6,537 bases of DNA from NCBI GenBank assembly GCA_028290085.1, contig JAQGKN010000074.1, forward strand, positions 1 to 6,537. Direction: 5' to 3'. The notes below the pieces were generated by a model. The model searched no databases, had not been told where the DNA came from, and was given only the letters and a program-made list of their open reading frames with translations. This document shows positions 1-5,617 of this stretch, piece after piece. Position numbers and translations under genes: made by a program. Each line of letters opens with the position of its first letter. Position 1 is the stretch's first letter. Source of the stretch: Hyphomicrobiales bacterium. Its GTDB lineage: Bacteria > Pseudomonadota > Alphaproteobacteria > Rhizobiales > Beijerinckiaceae.

Positions 1-1390
1 GGCTGGCTTGCGGGAGAGCGGCTTCCACGTCACAGCCCATTCCAAAGGGGGCGGCGCGATGCAGCCGGTCGGCCAGCGCCGACAGCGCATCGTCGCAAAA
101 GGCGGGCGCAATCAGCGTGACACCGCCGGGCATTCCATCCGTCCGGAAACCGGCGGGAATGGCGATGCCGCAACAATCGAGCAGGTTCACGAAATTGGTG
201 TAGCGACCGAGATTGGAATTGAGGGCGATCGGATCAGCGAGCATGGCTTCCACCGTGTAGACGGTGGGTGCGGTGGGCAGCAGCATGACGTCCATCTTCG
301 CCCATTCGCGCGCCGCCTTCTGGCGCAATTCAGCGAGGCGATAGACACCGCGAAAAGCGTCCACGGCACTCTTGCCCCTGGCGCCCTCGACGATGGCCAG
401 CACGTTGGCGTCCATCTCTTCGGCATGCGCCTCGACAAAGCTCTCGATGGCCGCGAGACGTTCGGCGACCCAGGGGCCGCCATAGAGCAGGGATGCGCTC
501 TCCCGGAAGGGGGCGTAATCGATCTCGACCTTGATGCCGCCGAGTTGTTCCAGCCTTGCAATCGCGGCGTCGTAGAGCGCTTCGGTTTCGTCATCGCCGA
601 AGAATTCGCGTTCGCTCGCGCGCAGCACGCCGAAGCGCAGGCCTGCCTGCGGCAGGTCGCGTTGTGGCATGTCGCGCGAAAAGGCATCGGTTGCGTCGCG
701 CCCGCGCATGATGCGGAAAACCGTGTCGGCATCGCCGACCGTGCCCGCCAGCACGGTGACGCAATCGAGGCTGCGGCAGGCCGGGACAAGGCCGCTCGAG
801 GACACAAGACCCGGTGTCGGCTTGAGGCCGACGAGGTTGTTGAAGGCGGCGGGCACGCGGCCCGATCCCGCCGTGTCCGTGCCCAGCGCAAAGGCCACCT
901 GACCTGAGCCCACGGCGACCGCCGAGCCCGACGAGGAACCGCCGGAGATATAGCGCGCATCGAATATCGAGCGCGGCGCGCCATAGGGCGAGCGCGTGCC
1001 ATTCAGCCCCGTCGCGAACTGGTCGAGATTGGTCTTGCCGACGAGGATGGCGCCTGCCGCTTTCAGCCGTGCCACCGCGAAGGCGTCGTAGGCGGGCATG
1101 TAGGAGAAGCCCGGGCAGGCGGCGGTTGTCGGCAAATCAGCGCAATCGATGTTGTCCTTCACAGCGAAGGGAATGCCCCAGAGCAGCTGGGCCTCCGATG
1201 GACCGCTCGCCATCAGCGCGCGTGCCTGCGCTCGCAATGTGTCATCGTCCACGCGGCTGATCCAGACTGCCGCGTCAGGCCATTGCGCATGGCGTGCGAT
1301 GATCGCCTCGATGACGTCGAGCACCGTGAATAGTCTATCGCGATAGCCCGCTGAAAGCGTCGCGACATCAAGGAAAATCGGCAAGATCAT
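1..1390 (-). CDS. atzF: Allophanate hydrolase, amidase domain (C-terminus beyond the left edge)
   Basis: This enzyme hydrolyses allophanate to ammonia and CO2, the last step of urea degradation by the urea carboxylase route and of cyanuric acid/biuret breakdown; it is cytosolic. Reading leftward from 1390, the frame stays open for 463 codons to the window edge. The amidase-signature triad is visible: Lys78 in FAVKDNID, cis-Ser152 in ISGGSSSGSAVAV and nucleophile Ser176 in GTDTAGSGRVPAA. The spacing of 74 and 24 residues matches what I recall for Pseudomonas AtzF (K91, S165, S189). The segment GLVPACRSLDCVTV is typical of allophanate hydrolases rather than GatA or indoleacetamide hydrolases. 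Family members are about 600 residues, so the missing part should be the C-terminal allophanate hydrolase domain, though a short form cannot be excluded. The ATG at 1390 has GGAAGG seven bases upstream (1398-1403). An in-frame ATG at 1420 lacks a ribosome site. Confidence 0.93.
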   Translation of the reverse strand, partial: MILPIFLDVATLSAGYRDRLFTVLDVIEAIIARHAQWPDAAVWISRVDDDTLRAQARALMASGPSEAQLLWGIPFAVKDNIDCADLPTTAACPGFSYMPAYDAFAVARLKAAGAILVGKTNLDQFATGLNGTRSPYGAPRSIFDARYISGGSSSGSAVAVGSGQVAFALGTDTAGSGRVPAAFNNLVGLKPTPGLVSSSGLVPACRSLDCVTVLAGTVGDADTVFRIMRGRDATDAFSRDMPQRDLPQAGLRFGVLRASEREFFGDDETEALYDAAIARLEQLGGIKVEIDYAPFRESASLLYGGPWVAERLAAIESFVEAHAEEMDANVLAIVEGARGKSAVDAFRGVYRLAELRQKAAREWAKMDVMLLPTAPTVYTVEAMLADPIALNSNLGRYTNFVNLLDCCGIAIPAGFRTDGMPGGVTLIAPAFCDDALSALADRLHRAAPFGMGCDVEAALPQAS

Positions 1391-1409
1391 GGGGACCCCT
1401 TCCAACCAT

Positions 1410-1429
1410 GCACGACGCATGCGGCGTGC
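1410..1429. promoter_or_regulatory. Near-perfect 20-bp palindrome just upstream of atzF
   Basis: The arms GCACGaCGCA and TGCGgCGTGC pair at 9 of 10 positions around the centre at 1419/1420; the only mismatch is A1415/G1424. The element sits 20 bp upstream of the atzF ATG, just outside its ribosome binding site. A symmetric site here suggests the operator of a dimeric regulator; as RNA it could also fold into a leader hairpin. The regulator is not in the window and the binding family is unknown. Confidence 0.45.
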
Positions 1430-1467
1430 CAAGCGCGGCCCCGGTGGAGGGCGCTGCTGGAAGGAAA

Positions 1468-1479
1468 ATTGTATGCAAT
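1468..1479 (-). promoter_or_regulatory. Putative atzF -10 element overlapped by palindrome ATTGTATGCAAT
   Basis: On the minus strand the hexamer TACAAT (plus 1468-1473) matches the sigma-70 -10 consensus at 5 of 6 positions and lies 78 bases from the atzF start codon. No good -35 hexamer is found 16-18 bp further upstream, so an activator might be needed. The same bases form the inverted repeat ATTG-TATG-CAAT, symmetric at 10 of 12 positions. Its TTGTAT/ATACAA core resembles operators of some GntR-family regulators, a family often linked to catabolic genes. Both readings are inference. Confidence 0.35.
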
Positions 1480-1510
1480 GGGGACAAGGACTGCTGCGAT
1501 CGCGGGCAAA

Positions 1511-1538
1511 CGCCTTAGATGCAGGCAGACATCAGGCG
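1511..1538 (-). terminator. Hairpin after the DUF1223 gene, possible intrinsic terminator
   Basis: Directly after the DUF1223 stop codon, the minus strand reads CGCCT-GATG, an 8-base loop, then CATC-TA-AGGCG. This makes a 9-bp stem with a two-base bulge, followed by only three T residues. It is well placed to end the upstream transcript, but the short T run makes it a weak intrinsic terminator. Confidence 0.4.
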
Positions 1539-1539
1539 C

Positions 1540-2298
1540 TCAGAGATTGCTGCTCTTACCCGCCGCCAACACGGGGCCGAGCTTGCCGCCCCAGCTTTTC
1601 TGCACGAGAACCACATAGGCGTCAGCGCCTTCACCGATTGCTTCTGCGAGGGGGATTTCAAACCGTGCGGGAGCGCCGGTCCAGTAGCCCATGCGGGCGA
1701 TGGAGCGGACGACATTCGTGTAAGTGACCTTGTGGCCAGAGTTCTCGCCGCGTCCGATCGAAACGGTACGGCTGCGTGCGACGCGCAGCAGCCAGACGCC
1801 GCCGCCCTTGCCGACATCACCATGCGCCTCACCGAGATCAACGACGACCATGCCGTTGTCCTCGTGCAGATCAAGCGACGTGCCGAAGCCGGTGCGCTGT
1901 GCTCTGGTTTCGCCGATGAGCGCAGTCAGTTGCTCCTTGTCGCTGCCCACGACATGCAGCCTGCCGTCGATCACGGCTTGTGGCGTGTAAACCTGATGAT
2001 CGCCGCGCGAGGCAGCATAGACCCGCTGCCGCTCAGTGAATTCGGGCTTGGCCAGCGTGTCCTTCCAGCCGATGTAATCCCAAATCCCGACCGGGAAGGA
2101 GAGGACGATCAGGCCATGCTGCTCGGCGAGCTGCCCCATCAAGCGGTCCGCAGGCGGACAGGAGGAGCAGCCCTGACTCGTGAAGAGCTCGATGACCGGC
2201 GGCCGTTCGGCAGTCTGCGCGACACCCGAAATCAGCATGCCGAGCCCCATAATGGCGGCTAGCCCGGCGATGTGTCTCACTTGGCGGGCAGCGACCAT
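1540..2298 (-). CDS. DUF1223 family secreted thioredoxin-like protein
   Basis: This is a 252-residue protein of the DUF1223 family, common in Alphaproteobacteria and without an established reaction. Residues 1-30 look like a Sec signal peptide (basic start, hydrophobic stretch 10-25, likely cleavage after AQTA), so the product is probably periplasmic. The mature protein opens with VIELFTSQGCSSCPPAD: C44-S-S-C47 is a thioredoxin-like CxxC, and YTPQAVIDG (104-112) supplies the matching Thr-Pro of such folds. WDYIGWKD (73-80) and the RGENSGHKVTYTNVVRSI stretch near 183-200 are also characteristic of the family. A redox or disulfide role is suggested by the fold but not proven. No clear Shine-Dalgarno precedes the ATG at 2298, and the in-frame alternatives (GTG at codon 7, ATG at codon 17) have none either and would damage the signal peptide. 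It lies 96 bp downstream of the transglycosylase gene and may be co-transcribed with it. Confidence 0.9.
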   Translation of the reverse strand: MVAARQVRHIAGLAAIMGLGMLISGVAQTAERPPVIELFTSQGCSSCPPADRLMGQLAEQHGLIVLSFPVGIWDYIGWKDTLAKPEFTERQRVYAASRGDHQVYTPQAVIDGRLHVVGSDKEQLTALIGETRAQRTGFGTSLDLHEDNGMVVVDLGEAHGDVGKGGGVWLLRVARSRTVSIGRGENSGHKVTYTNVVRSIARMGYWTGAPARFEIPLAEAIGEGADAYVVLVQKSWGGKLGPVLAAGKSSNL

Positions 2299-2388
2299 GG
2301 GTTAGAACGCAGTCTCGGGAGGGATCGGCTTGTTGACCTTAAGGATAAGCGCTCCACCCCCGCACAACCAGTCAATTTGGGGTGAGAA

Positions 2389-2403
2389 GGCGGATCATCC
2401 GCC
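2389..2403 (-). terminator. Short palindrome over the transglycosylase stop codon
   Basis: GGCGGAT-G-ATCCGCC is a perfect 7+1+7 palindrome whose centre contains the TGA stop (2395-2397) of the transglycosylase gene. It can form a 5-bp GC stem with a 5-base loop. The following minus-strand bases TTCTCACCCC lack a real T tract, so termination is doubtful. The remaining intergenic sequence to 2299 shows a TTGACT hexamer with a TTATCC 21 bp later, too far apart to call a promoter. Confidence 0.25.
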
Positions 2404-3594
2404 CCTTTTCAGCGCATTGAGCACCCTTTGCCCGGCCCGGCCGTCCCTTGGCAGGTTCGAGCGGGTCTGGAAGTCGGCAATCGCGTCGCGCGTCTTGGCT
2501 CCGATGGCGCCATCGGGTGTGCCCACGTCATAACCGCGCCGCGTCAACAACGCCTGCAGCTCGCGCCGCTCGGCGCGCGACAGGCCCGCGTCGTCCGTGG
2601 GCCAGGCGGTCTGCAGGCCGGGAAGGCCCTTCAGCCGGTCAGACAGCAATGAAATCGCCAAGGCGTAGGAGTCAGCGCCATTGTAGGAATAGGCCGCGTC
2701 GTAATTCTTGAACACAAGGAACGCCGGCCCCGCCACGCCTGCCGGCAGAAGCAAGCCAGCAGCGCCCGCGCCTGTGAGGGGGCGGCCGTCGAGGTGGCGG
2801 ATGCCCTGCGCCATCCAATGCGCGAGTGACATCTTGCGCGCGCGTCCCGATGCGCCCGAGTAGCCCGAGGGAAGCCGCACTTCGTAGCCCCAGGGCGCGC
2901 CGGTCACCCAGCCTGCCTTGGCGAGATAGTTGGCGGTCGAAAACAAGGCGTCCGGCACGGAATCGACGAGATCGCGCCGCCCGTCCCCGTCGCCATCGAC
3001 GGCAAGACGCAGATAAGTCGAGGGCATGAATTGCGTGTGGCCGAAGGCGCCAGCCCATGAGCCGCGCAGTTTTTCGGGCGCGAGATCGCCGCGCTGGACG
3101 ATTTTCAGCGTCGCCATCAACTCGCCGCGGAAATAATCGCGGCGGCGCGGCGCCGTACAGGCGAGGGTGGAGAGGGATTGGGGCAGCGACCACTTGCCGA
3201 ACGACTTGCCGAAATCCGACTCGACGCCCCAAACCGCGAGCACCGCGTGGCGGTCCACGCCAAAGCGTGCCTCCGCGGACCGAAGAACCTGGTCATAGCG
3301 GTTCAAAAGGCCGCGTCCCTCAGCCACTTTCTCGGCGTCGACGAGCGTCGCGAGATAATCCCAGATCGGCGTCTTGAACTCGGGCTGGCTGTTCATCAGC
3401 TCGATGATCTTGGGTTCCGGCTCGACACCGCGCATGGTGCGGTCGAAAACGGCCGCCGAAACGCCGTCGATCAGCGCGGCGATGCGCAATTCGGCCAGGC
3501 AATCCTGGAAATCCGCGCGAGCGGGAATGCTGCCCGCGCAGAGCGGAAGGGCAACGAGGAGAGCGGCGGCCAGCGGCGTTGCGATTCGGATCAT
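2395..3594 (-). CDS. Lytic murein transglycosylase, soluble MltB type, with peptidoglycan-binding domain
   Basis: This enzyme cleaves the MurNAc-GlcNAc bond of peptidoglycan with formation of 1,6-anhydroMurNAc, acting in the periplasm. Of its 399 residues, 1-27 form a signal peptide (cleavage likely at ARA-DF). Cys19 is not in a lipobox, so the protein is probably soluble, unlike E. coli MltB itself. The SLT_2 catalytic domain covers about 28-325: catalytic Glu125 lies in VWGVESDFG, followed by GAFGHTQFMPSTYLRLAVDG (183-201 region) and FKNYDAAYSYNGADSYALAI (295-314). A DxDxDGxxDxxD loop at 200-211 looks like an EF-hand calcium site, known structurally in E. coli Slt35. The C-terminus (about 338-397) is a PG_binding_1 domain with GYDVGTPDGAIGAKTRDAIADFQ. 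The ATG at 3594 is the only reasonable start, since an in-frame TAG lies four codons upstream; its Shine-Dalgarno is poor and a strong hairpin lies 13 bases upstream. Confidence 0.94.
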   Translation of the reverse strand: MIRIATPLAAALLVALPLCAGSIPARADFQDCLAELRIAALIDGVSAAVFDRTMRGVEPEPKIIELMNSQPEFKTPIWDYLATLVDAEKVAEGRGLLNRYDQVLRSAEARFGVDRHAVLAVWGVESDFGKSFGKWSLPQSLSTLACTAPRRRDYFRGELMATLKIVQRGDLAPEKLRGSWAGAFGHTQFMPSTYLRLAVDGDGDGRRDLVDSVPDALFSTANYLAKAGWVTGAPWGYEVRLPSGYSGASGRARKMSLAHWMAQGIRHLDGRPLTGAGAAGLLLPAGVAGPAFLVFKNYDAAYSYNGADSYALAISLLSDRLKGLPGLQTAWPTDDAGLSRAERRELQALLTRRGYDVGTPDGAIGAKTRDAIADFQTRSNLPRDGRAGQRVLNALKRGG

Positions 3595-3606
3595 GGCGCG
3601 AGCCTA

Positions 3607-3651
3607 GCGCATGAAGCCGGGGAGGTGAATGCCACCCCGGAGTCTATGCGC
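3607..3651 (-). terminator. Two-tier hairpin between leuD and the transglycosylase gene
   Basis: The inner stem CCGGGG/CCCCGG (plus 3617-3622 with 3635-3640) continues past one A/A mismatch into a GG/CC pair around a 6-base loop. An outer stem GCGCAT/ATGCGC (3607-3612 with 3646-3651) closes the structure over an unpaired 4/5-base internal loop. No T tract follows on the minus strand, so it is not a textbook intrinsic terminator. It could stabilise the leuD mRNA 3' end, mark the leuD unit boundary, or influence the next gene, whose start is 13 bases away. Confidence 0.45.
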
Positions 3652-3666
3652 CGCCCAGTCTAGCGT

Positions 3667-4269
3667 TCAGGACCAGGCGCGCTGGCCAAGCTTCTCTTCG
3701 AAGGCGTCGATCTTGGGCTTCTTGACCATGGTCAGGCCGATCGCGTCGAGACCGTTGAGCATGCAATGCTTGCGGAAGTCGTCGATCTCGAACTTCACGG
3801 CGCCACCGTCGGGGCCGCGAATGACTTGCGATTCAAGATCGACCGTCAACGTGGCATTGGCGCCGCGCGAAGCGTCGTCCATGAGCTTCTTCAGATCCTC
3901 GGGCGAGACCTTGGCCGGCAGCACGCCGTTCTGGAAGCAGTTGTTGTAGAAGATGTCAGCGAAGCTCGTGGAGATGACGCAGCGAATGCCGTAATCGAGC
4001 AGCGCCCAGGGTGCATGTTCGCGCGACGAGCCGCAGCCGAAATTGTCCTCGACGACGAGGATCTGCGCCTTGCGATAGGCGGGCTTGTTGAGCACGAAAT
4101 CGGGGTTTTCCGAGCCGTCTTCATTGAAGCGCATTTCCGAGAAGAGCCCTGCACCCAGGCCGGTGCGGGCAATGGTCTTCAGATATTGCTTCGGGATGAT
4201 CATGTCCGTGTCGATATTCGTGATCGGCAGCGGGGCGGCGACACCCGTCAGAGTCGTGAACTTGTCCAT
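3667..4269 (-). CDS. leuD: 3-isopropylmalate dehydratase small subunit
   Basis: LeuD pairs with the iron-sulfur large subunit LeuC to isomerise 2-isopropylmalate to 3-isopropylmalate in leucine biosynthesis, in the cytosol. The 200-residue length is usual for the family. Diagnostic segments are [16 protein letters not shown] (16-31) and the active-site signature [19 protein letters not shown] (72-90), with SREH (82-85) contacting substrate in the aconitase swivel fold. [12 protein letters not shown] and the C-terminal [16 protein letters not shown] are also classic. Neither leuC nor leuB is adjacent within the window; separation of leuC from leuD is common in Alphaproteobacteria. The ATG at 4269 has only a weak ribosome site (GGAC about 9 bases upstream). 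It is transcribed away from the PNPOx-like gene across a 205-bp divergent region, and its leader contains GC-rich palindromes. Confidence 0.97.
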   Translation of the reverse strand: MDKFTTLTGVAAPLPITNIDTDMIIPKQYLKTIARTGLGAGLFSEMRFNEDGSENPDFVLNKPAYRKAQILVVEDNFGCGSSREHAPWALLDYGIRCVISTSFADIFYNNCFQNGVLPAKVSPEDLKKLMDDASRGANATLTVDLESQVIRGPDGGAVKFEIDDFRKHCMLNGLDAIGLTMVKKPKIDAFEEKLGQRAWS

Positions 4270-4302
4270 CTGTTTCGGTCCGTCACTTGTAGTCCCGGCT
4301 CG

Positions 4303-4333
4303 TCTCCGCCGGAGAGCCGCCGGAGGCCGGCGG
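4303..4333. repeat. Two adjacent GC-rich palindromes in the leuD leader
   Basis: TCTCCG-C-CGGAGA (4303-4315) is followed by CCGCCGG-AGG-CCGGCGG (4317-4333). The second is a perfect 7-bp stem with a 3-base loop. The two share the direct repeat CCGCCGGAG (4306-4314 and 4317-4325, period 11). If the candidate leuD promoter is right, both fall in its 5' untranslated region, 34-64 bases before the start codon. No T tract follows, so a classical attenuator is not supported. Confidence 0.35.
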
Positions 4334-4343
4334 GAATGGGTCT

Positions 4344-4372
4344 TTCATTGCGGCTTTGCGCCCATTGGTCAA
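4344..4372 (-). promoter_or_regulatory. Candidate housekeeping promoter for leuD
   Basis: On the minus strand TTGACC (plus 4367-4372) matches the -35 consensus at 5 of 6 positions. After a 17-bp spacer comes AATGAA (4344-4349), which matches the -10 consensus at only 3 of 6, as is common in GC-rich Alphaproteobacteria. Transcription would begin near 4337, giving a leader of about 68 bases to the leuD ATG. Confidence 0.35.
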
Positions 4373-4407
4373 GGGGAAGGCGATGCGCTCACGCCGCCGG
4401 GCTGGCC

Positions 4408-4432
4408 GGAACCAACATGACCAGCTCCGGTT
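4408..4432 (+). promoter_or_regulatory. Candidate EcfG-type general stress promoter
   Basis: GGAAC (4408-4412) is followed after 16 bases by GGTT (4429-4432). The EcfG general stress response consensus of Alphaproteobacteria is GGAAC, 16-17 bases, CGTT, so the -35 is perfect and the -10 is 3 of 4. The element points at the PNPOx-like gene, with an expected start near 4440, a leader of about 35 bases and a good Shine-Dalgarno at 4463-4468. No better housekeeping promoter was found in this stretch. Confidence 0.5.
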
Positions 4433-4474
4433 GCTTGGGTTCGATGCCTTCAGCCCATGCCCAAGGAGCCCACC

Positions 4475-4975
4475 ATGGTGGAACAGACGAGCAGTAAAGA
4501 GGATCAGGCCAAGGTCTGGGATCTGGTCAAGGACATGAAGATCGCCATGCTGGCGACCGTCGAGTCGGACGGTTCGCTGCATTCGCGGCCCATGGCCTCA
4601 GTCCAGAAGGATTTTGGCGGCACGCTCTGGTTCATGACCCGCGAGCATTCGATCAAGATCGACGAGATCGAAAAAAACCCGAAGGTGCTGCTCGCCTATG
4701 CGCACGCGCCCGCCCAGCATTACGTTTCGATCACCGGTACTGCACGCGTTGTTCGCGACAAGGCCAAGATCAAGGAATTGTGGAGCGAGGCAGATCGCGT
4801 CTGGTTTCCCAAGGGGCCGGATGATCCGGAAATCGCGCTGCTCGCCGTCGAAGTGACCGAGGCGGAATATTGGGATGCGCCGTCCTCCGCCATGATCATC
4901 GCCTATGGCTATGCGAAGGCACGCCTCTCCGGCGAGGCCCCGAAAATGGGCGAGAACAAGGTCGTGAAGTTCTGA
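4475..4975 (+). CDS. Pyridoxamine 5'-phosphate oxidase-like general stress protein (GSP26 type, PF16242)
   Basis: This is a 166-residue split-barrel flavin-binding family protein of the general stress protein 26 type. Members bind FMN or a related flavin, but the substrate is generally unknown, so an actual PNP oxidase role should not be assumed. Features seen are MLATVESDGSLHSRPMA (25-41), GTLWFMTREHSIKIDEIEKNP (49-69), YVSITGTARVVRDKAKIKELW (83-103), FPKGPDDPEIALLAVEVTEAEYWDAP (111-136) and MIIAYGYAKARLSGE near the C-terminus, in the usual PF16242 order. The start at 4475 is preferred over the in-frame ATG at 4457 because AAGGAG (4463-4468) lies six bases before it. A GGAAC-N16-GGTT element upstream suggests induction by the general stress response. 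CTTGGG (4434-4439) and CCCAAG (4460-4465) could pair and partly cover the ribosome site. It converges with the metallopeptidase gene, 19 bp away. Confidence 0.9.
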   Translation: MVEQTSSKEDQAKVWDLVKDMKIAMLATVESDGSLHSRPMASVQKDFGGTLWFMTREHSIKIDEIEKNPKVLLAYAHAPAQHYVSITGTARVVRDKAKIKELWSEADRVWFPKGPDDPEIALLAVEVTEAEYWDAPSSAMIIAYGYAKARLSGEAPKMGENKVVKF

Positions 4976-4983
4976 GGTGCGAC

Positions 4984-5007
4984 GGCGGCGGGAGCTATCT
5001 CGCCGCC
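4984..5007. terminator. Hairpin at the convergent PNPOx/metallopeptidase junction
   Basis: GGCGGCGGGA (4984-4993), loop GCTA, then TCTCGCCGCC (4998-5007) gives a 10-bp stem with one G-T wobble. The PNPOx-like gene ends nine bases before it on the plus strand, where the tail TCTTCG is only mildly T-rich. On the minus strand the loop holds the metallopeptidase stop codon and part of the stem is its last codons. A terminator serving the plus-strand gene is the likeliest role. Confidence 0.5.
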
Positions 5008-5417
5008 TCTTCGATGGCTTCCATGTCGTCGTCCGAGAAGCCGAAGTGATGGCCGATCTCGTGAACCAGAACGTGGGTCACGATGTCGCCGAGTCTCTCG
5101 TCATGCTCAGCCCAATAATCGAGAATGGGACGGCGGTAGAGCCAGACCATGTTGGGCAGTTGGCCAGTCGCTGCGGTCGCATCAGACTGGGCGAGACCGC
5201 GCCCACGAAACAATCCAAGCAAATCGAACTCGCTCTCGCAGTCCATCTCGCGGCAGGTGTCCTCGTCCGGGAAATCGTCGATGTGGATGATCAGCCCCGC
5301 GCAGAGCGCACGAAACTCCGCCGGTAGAGCAGCGTAGGCTGCATCCGCCATGACTTGAAAGTCGGCCAGTGACGGCGCTGTTCGCAGGGTCCAGTCGAGC
5401 GGCGTTTCGGATTTCAA
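4995..5417 (-). CDS. Zincin-like metallopeptidase family protein (PF06262, formerly DUF1025)
   Basis: This small minimal zincin has 140 residues from the TTG at 5417. The zinc motif HEIGHHFGFSDDDMEAIE lies near the C-terminus: His119 and His123 are expected ligands and Glu120 the catalytic base. The middle carries the family pattern LPAEFRALCAGLIIHIDDFPDE, CESEFDLLGLFRG, and PNMVWLYRRPILDYWAEH before the zinc helix. No signal peptide is seen, so it is probably cytosolic; substrates are unknown for most members. The frame could start at an ATG at 5471, but that adds a low-complexity basic segment (residues 1-18) not typical of the family, whereas TTG 5417 has GAGGGA (5426-5431) eight bases upstream and gives the usual length. 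It is divergent from the L,D-transpeptidase gene across 200 bp, and its stop lies in the loop of the convergent-junction hairpin. Confidence 0.88.
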   Translation of the reverse strand: MKSETPLDWTLRTAPSLADFQVMADAAYAALPAEFRALCAGLIIHIDDFPDEDTCREMDCESEFDLLGLFRGRGLAQSDATAATGQLPNMVWLYRRPILDYWAEHDERLGDIVTHVLVHEIGHHFGFSDDDMEAIEEAAR

Positions 5418-5448
5418 TGGCTTAGTCCCTCGTCGAGCGCGCGGCAGA

Positions 5449-5461
5449 CACGTAACACGTG
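5449..5461. promoter_or_regulatory. Inverted repeat CACGT-AAC-ACGTG in the divergent region
   Basis: A perfect 5+3+5 inverted repeat, which also contains a tandem ACACGT (5448-5453 and 5455-5460). It lies 32 bases upstream of the TTG start of the metallopeptidase. It may be an operator, but it would fall within coding sequence if the 5471 ATG were used, and short CACGTG-type palindromes arise by chance. The rest of the intergenic region (5462-5617) shows no convincing promoter; TAAATT at about 5550 is a possible -10 for the plus-strand gene without a -35. Confidence 0.2.
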
Positions 5462-5617
5462 GCGAGCACAAAGCACGCGCCGCAGCGCACGGCCAATCCT
5501 CTTAACCTTGCCCGCAGGCTGTCCAACAGGCGCTCCGGATTTTTGGTAAATTGGCAACGTTGGGGCGGCTGAACTGCCCAGCGCTTTTCTTGTCTCGTCG
5601 CGTGTGCGGAGCGTGCC

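Noticed and set aside
8..907. 299-codon plus-strand open frame opposite the allophanate hydrolase gene
   Set aside because: It is antisense to a gene with a complete amidase catalytic triad, has no recognisable domain, and is explained by high GC at third codon positions suppressing stops on the opposite strand.
1519..2262. 247-codon plus-strand open frame opposite the DUF1223 gene
   Set aside because: Antisense shadow; the minus strand encodes a full signal peptide, CxxC and family motifs.
2310..2394. TTGACT/TTATCC promoter upstream of the DUF1223 gene
   Set aside because: The hexamers are 21 bp apart, outside the workable 16-18 bp range, and the -10 is poor.
2672..3232. 186-codon minus-strand frame inside the transglycosylase gene
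   Set aside because: Arg/Pro-rich, low-complexity translation typical of a shifted frame of a GC-rich gene; the overlapping frame holds an intact SLT_2 domain without any frameshift.
3601..3665. Direct repeats around the hairpin taken as a target-site duplication of an insertion sequence
   Set aside because: The unit is only 65 bp, holds no transposase, and the repeats are imperfect, so a mobile element is not claimed, only listed for a copy-number check.
3766..4497. 243-codon plus-strand open frame crossing leuD and the divergent region
   Set aside because: It covers leuD antisense and runs into the PNPOx-like gene in another frame; no domain or ribosome site seen.
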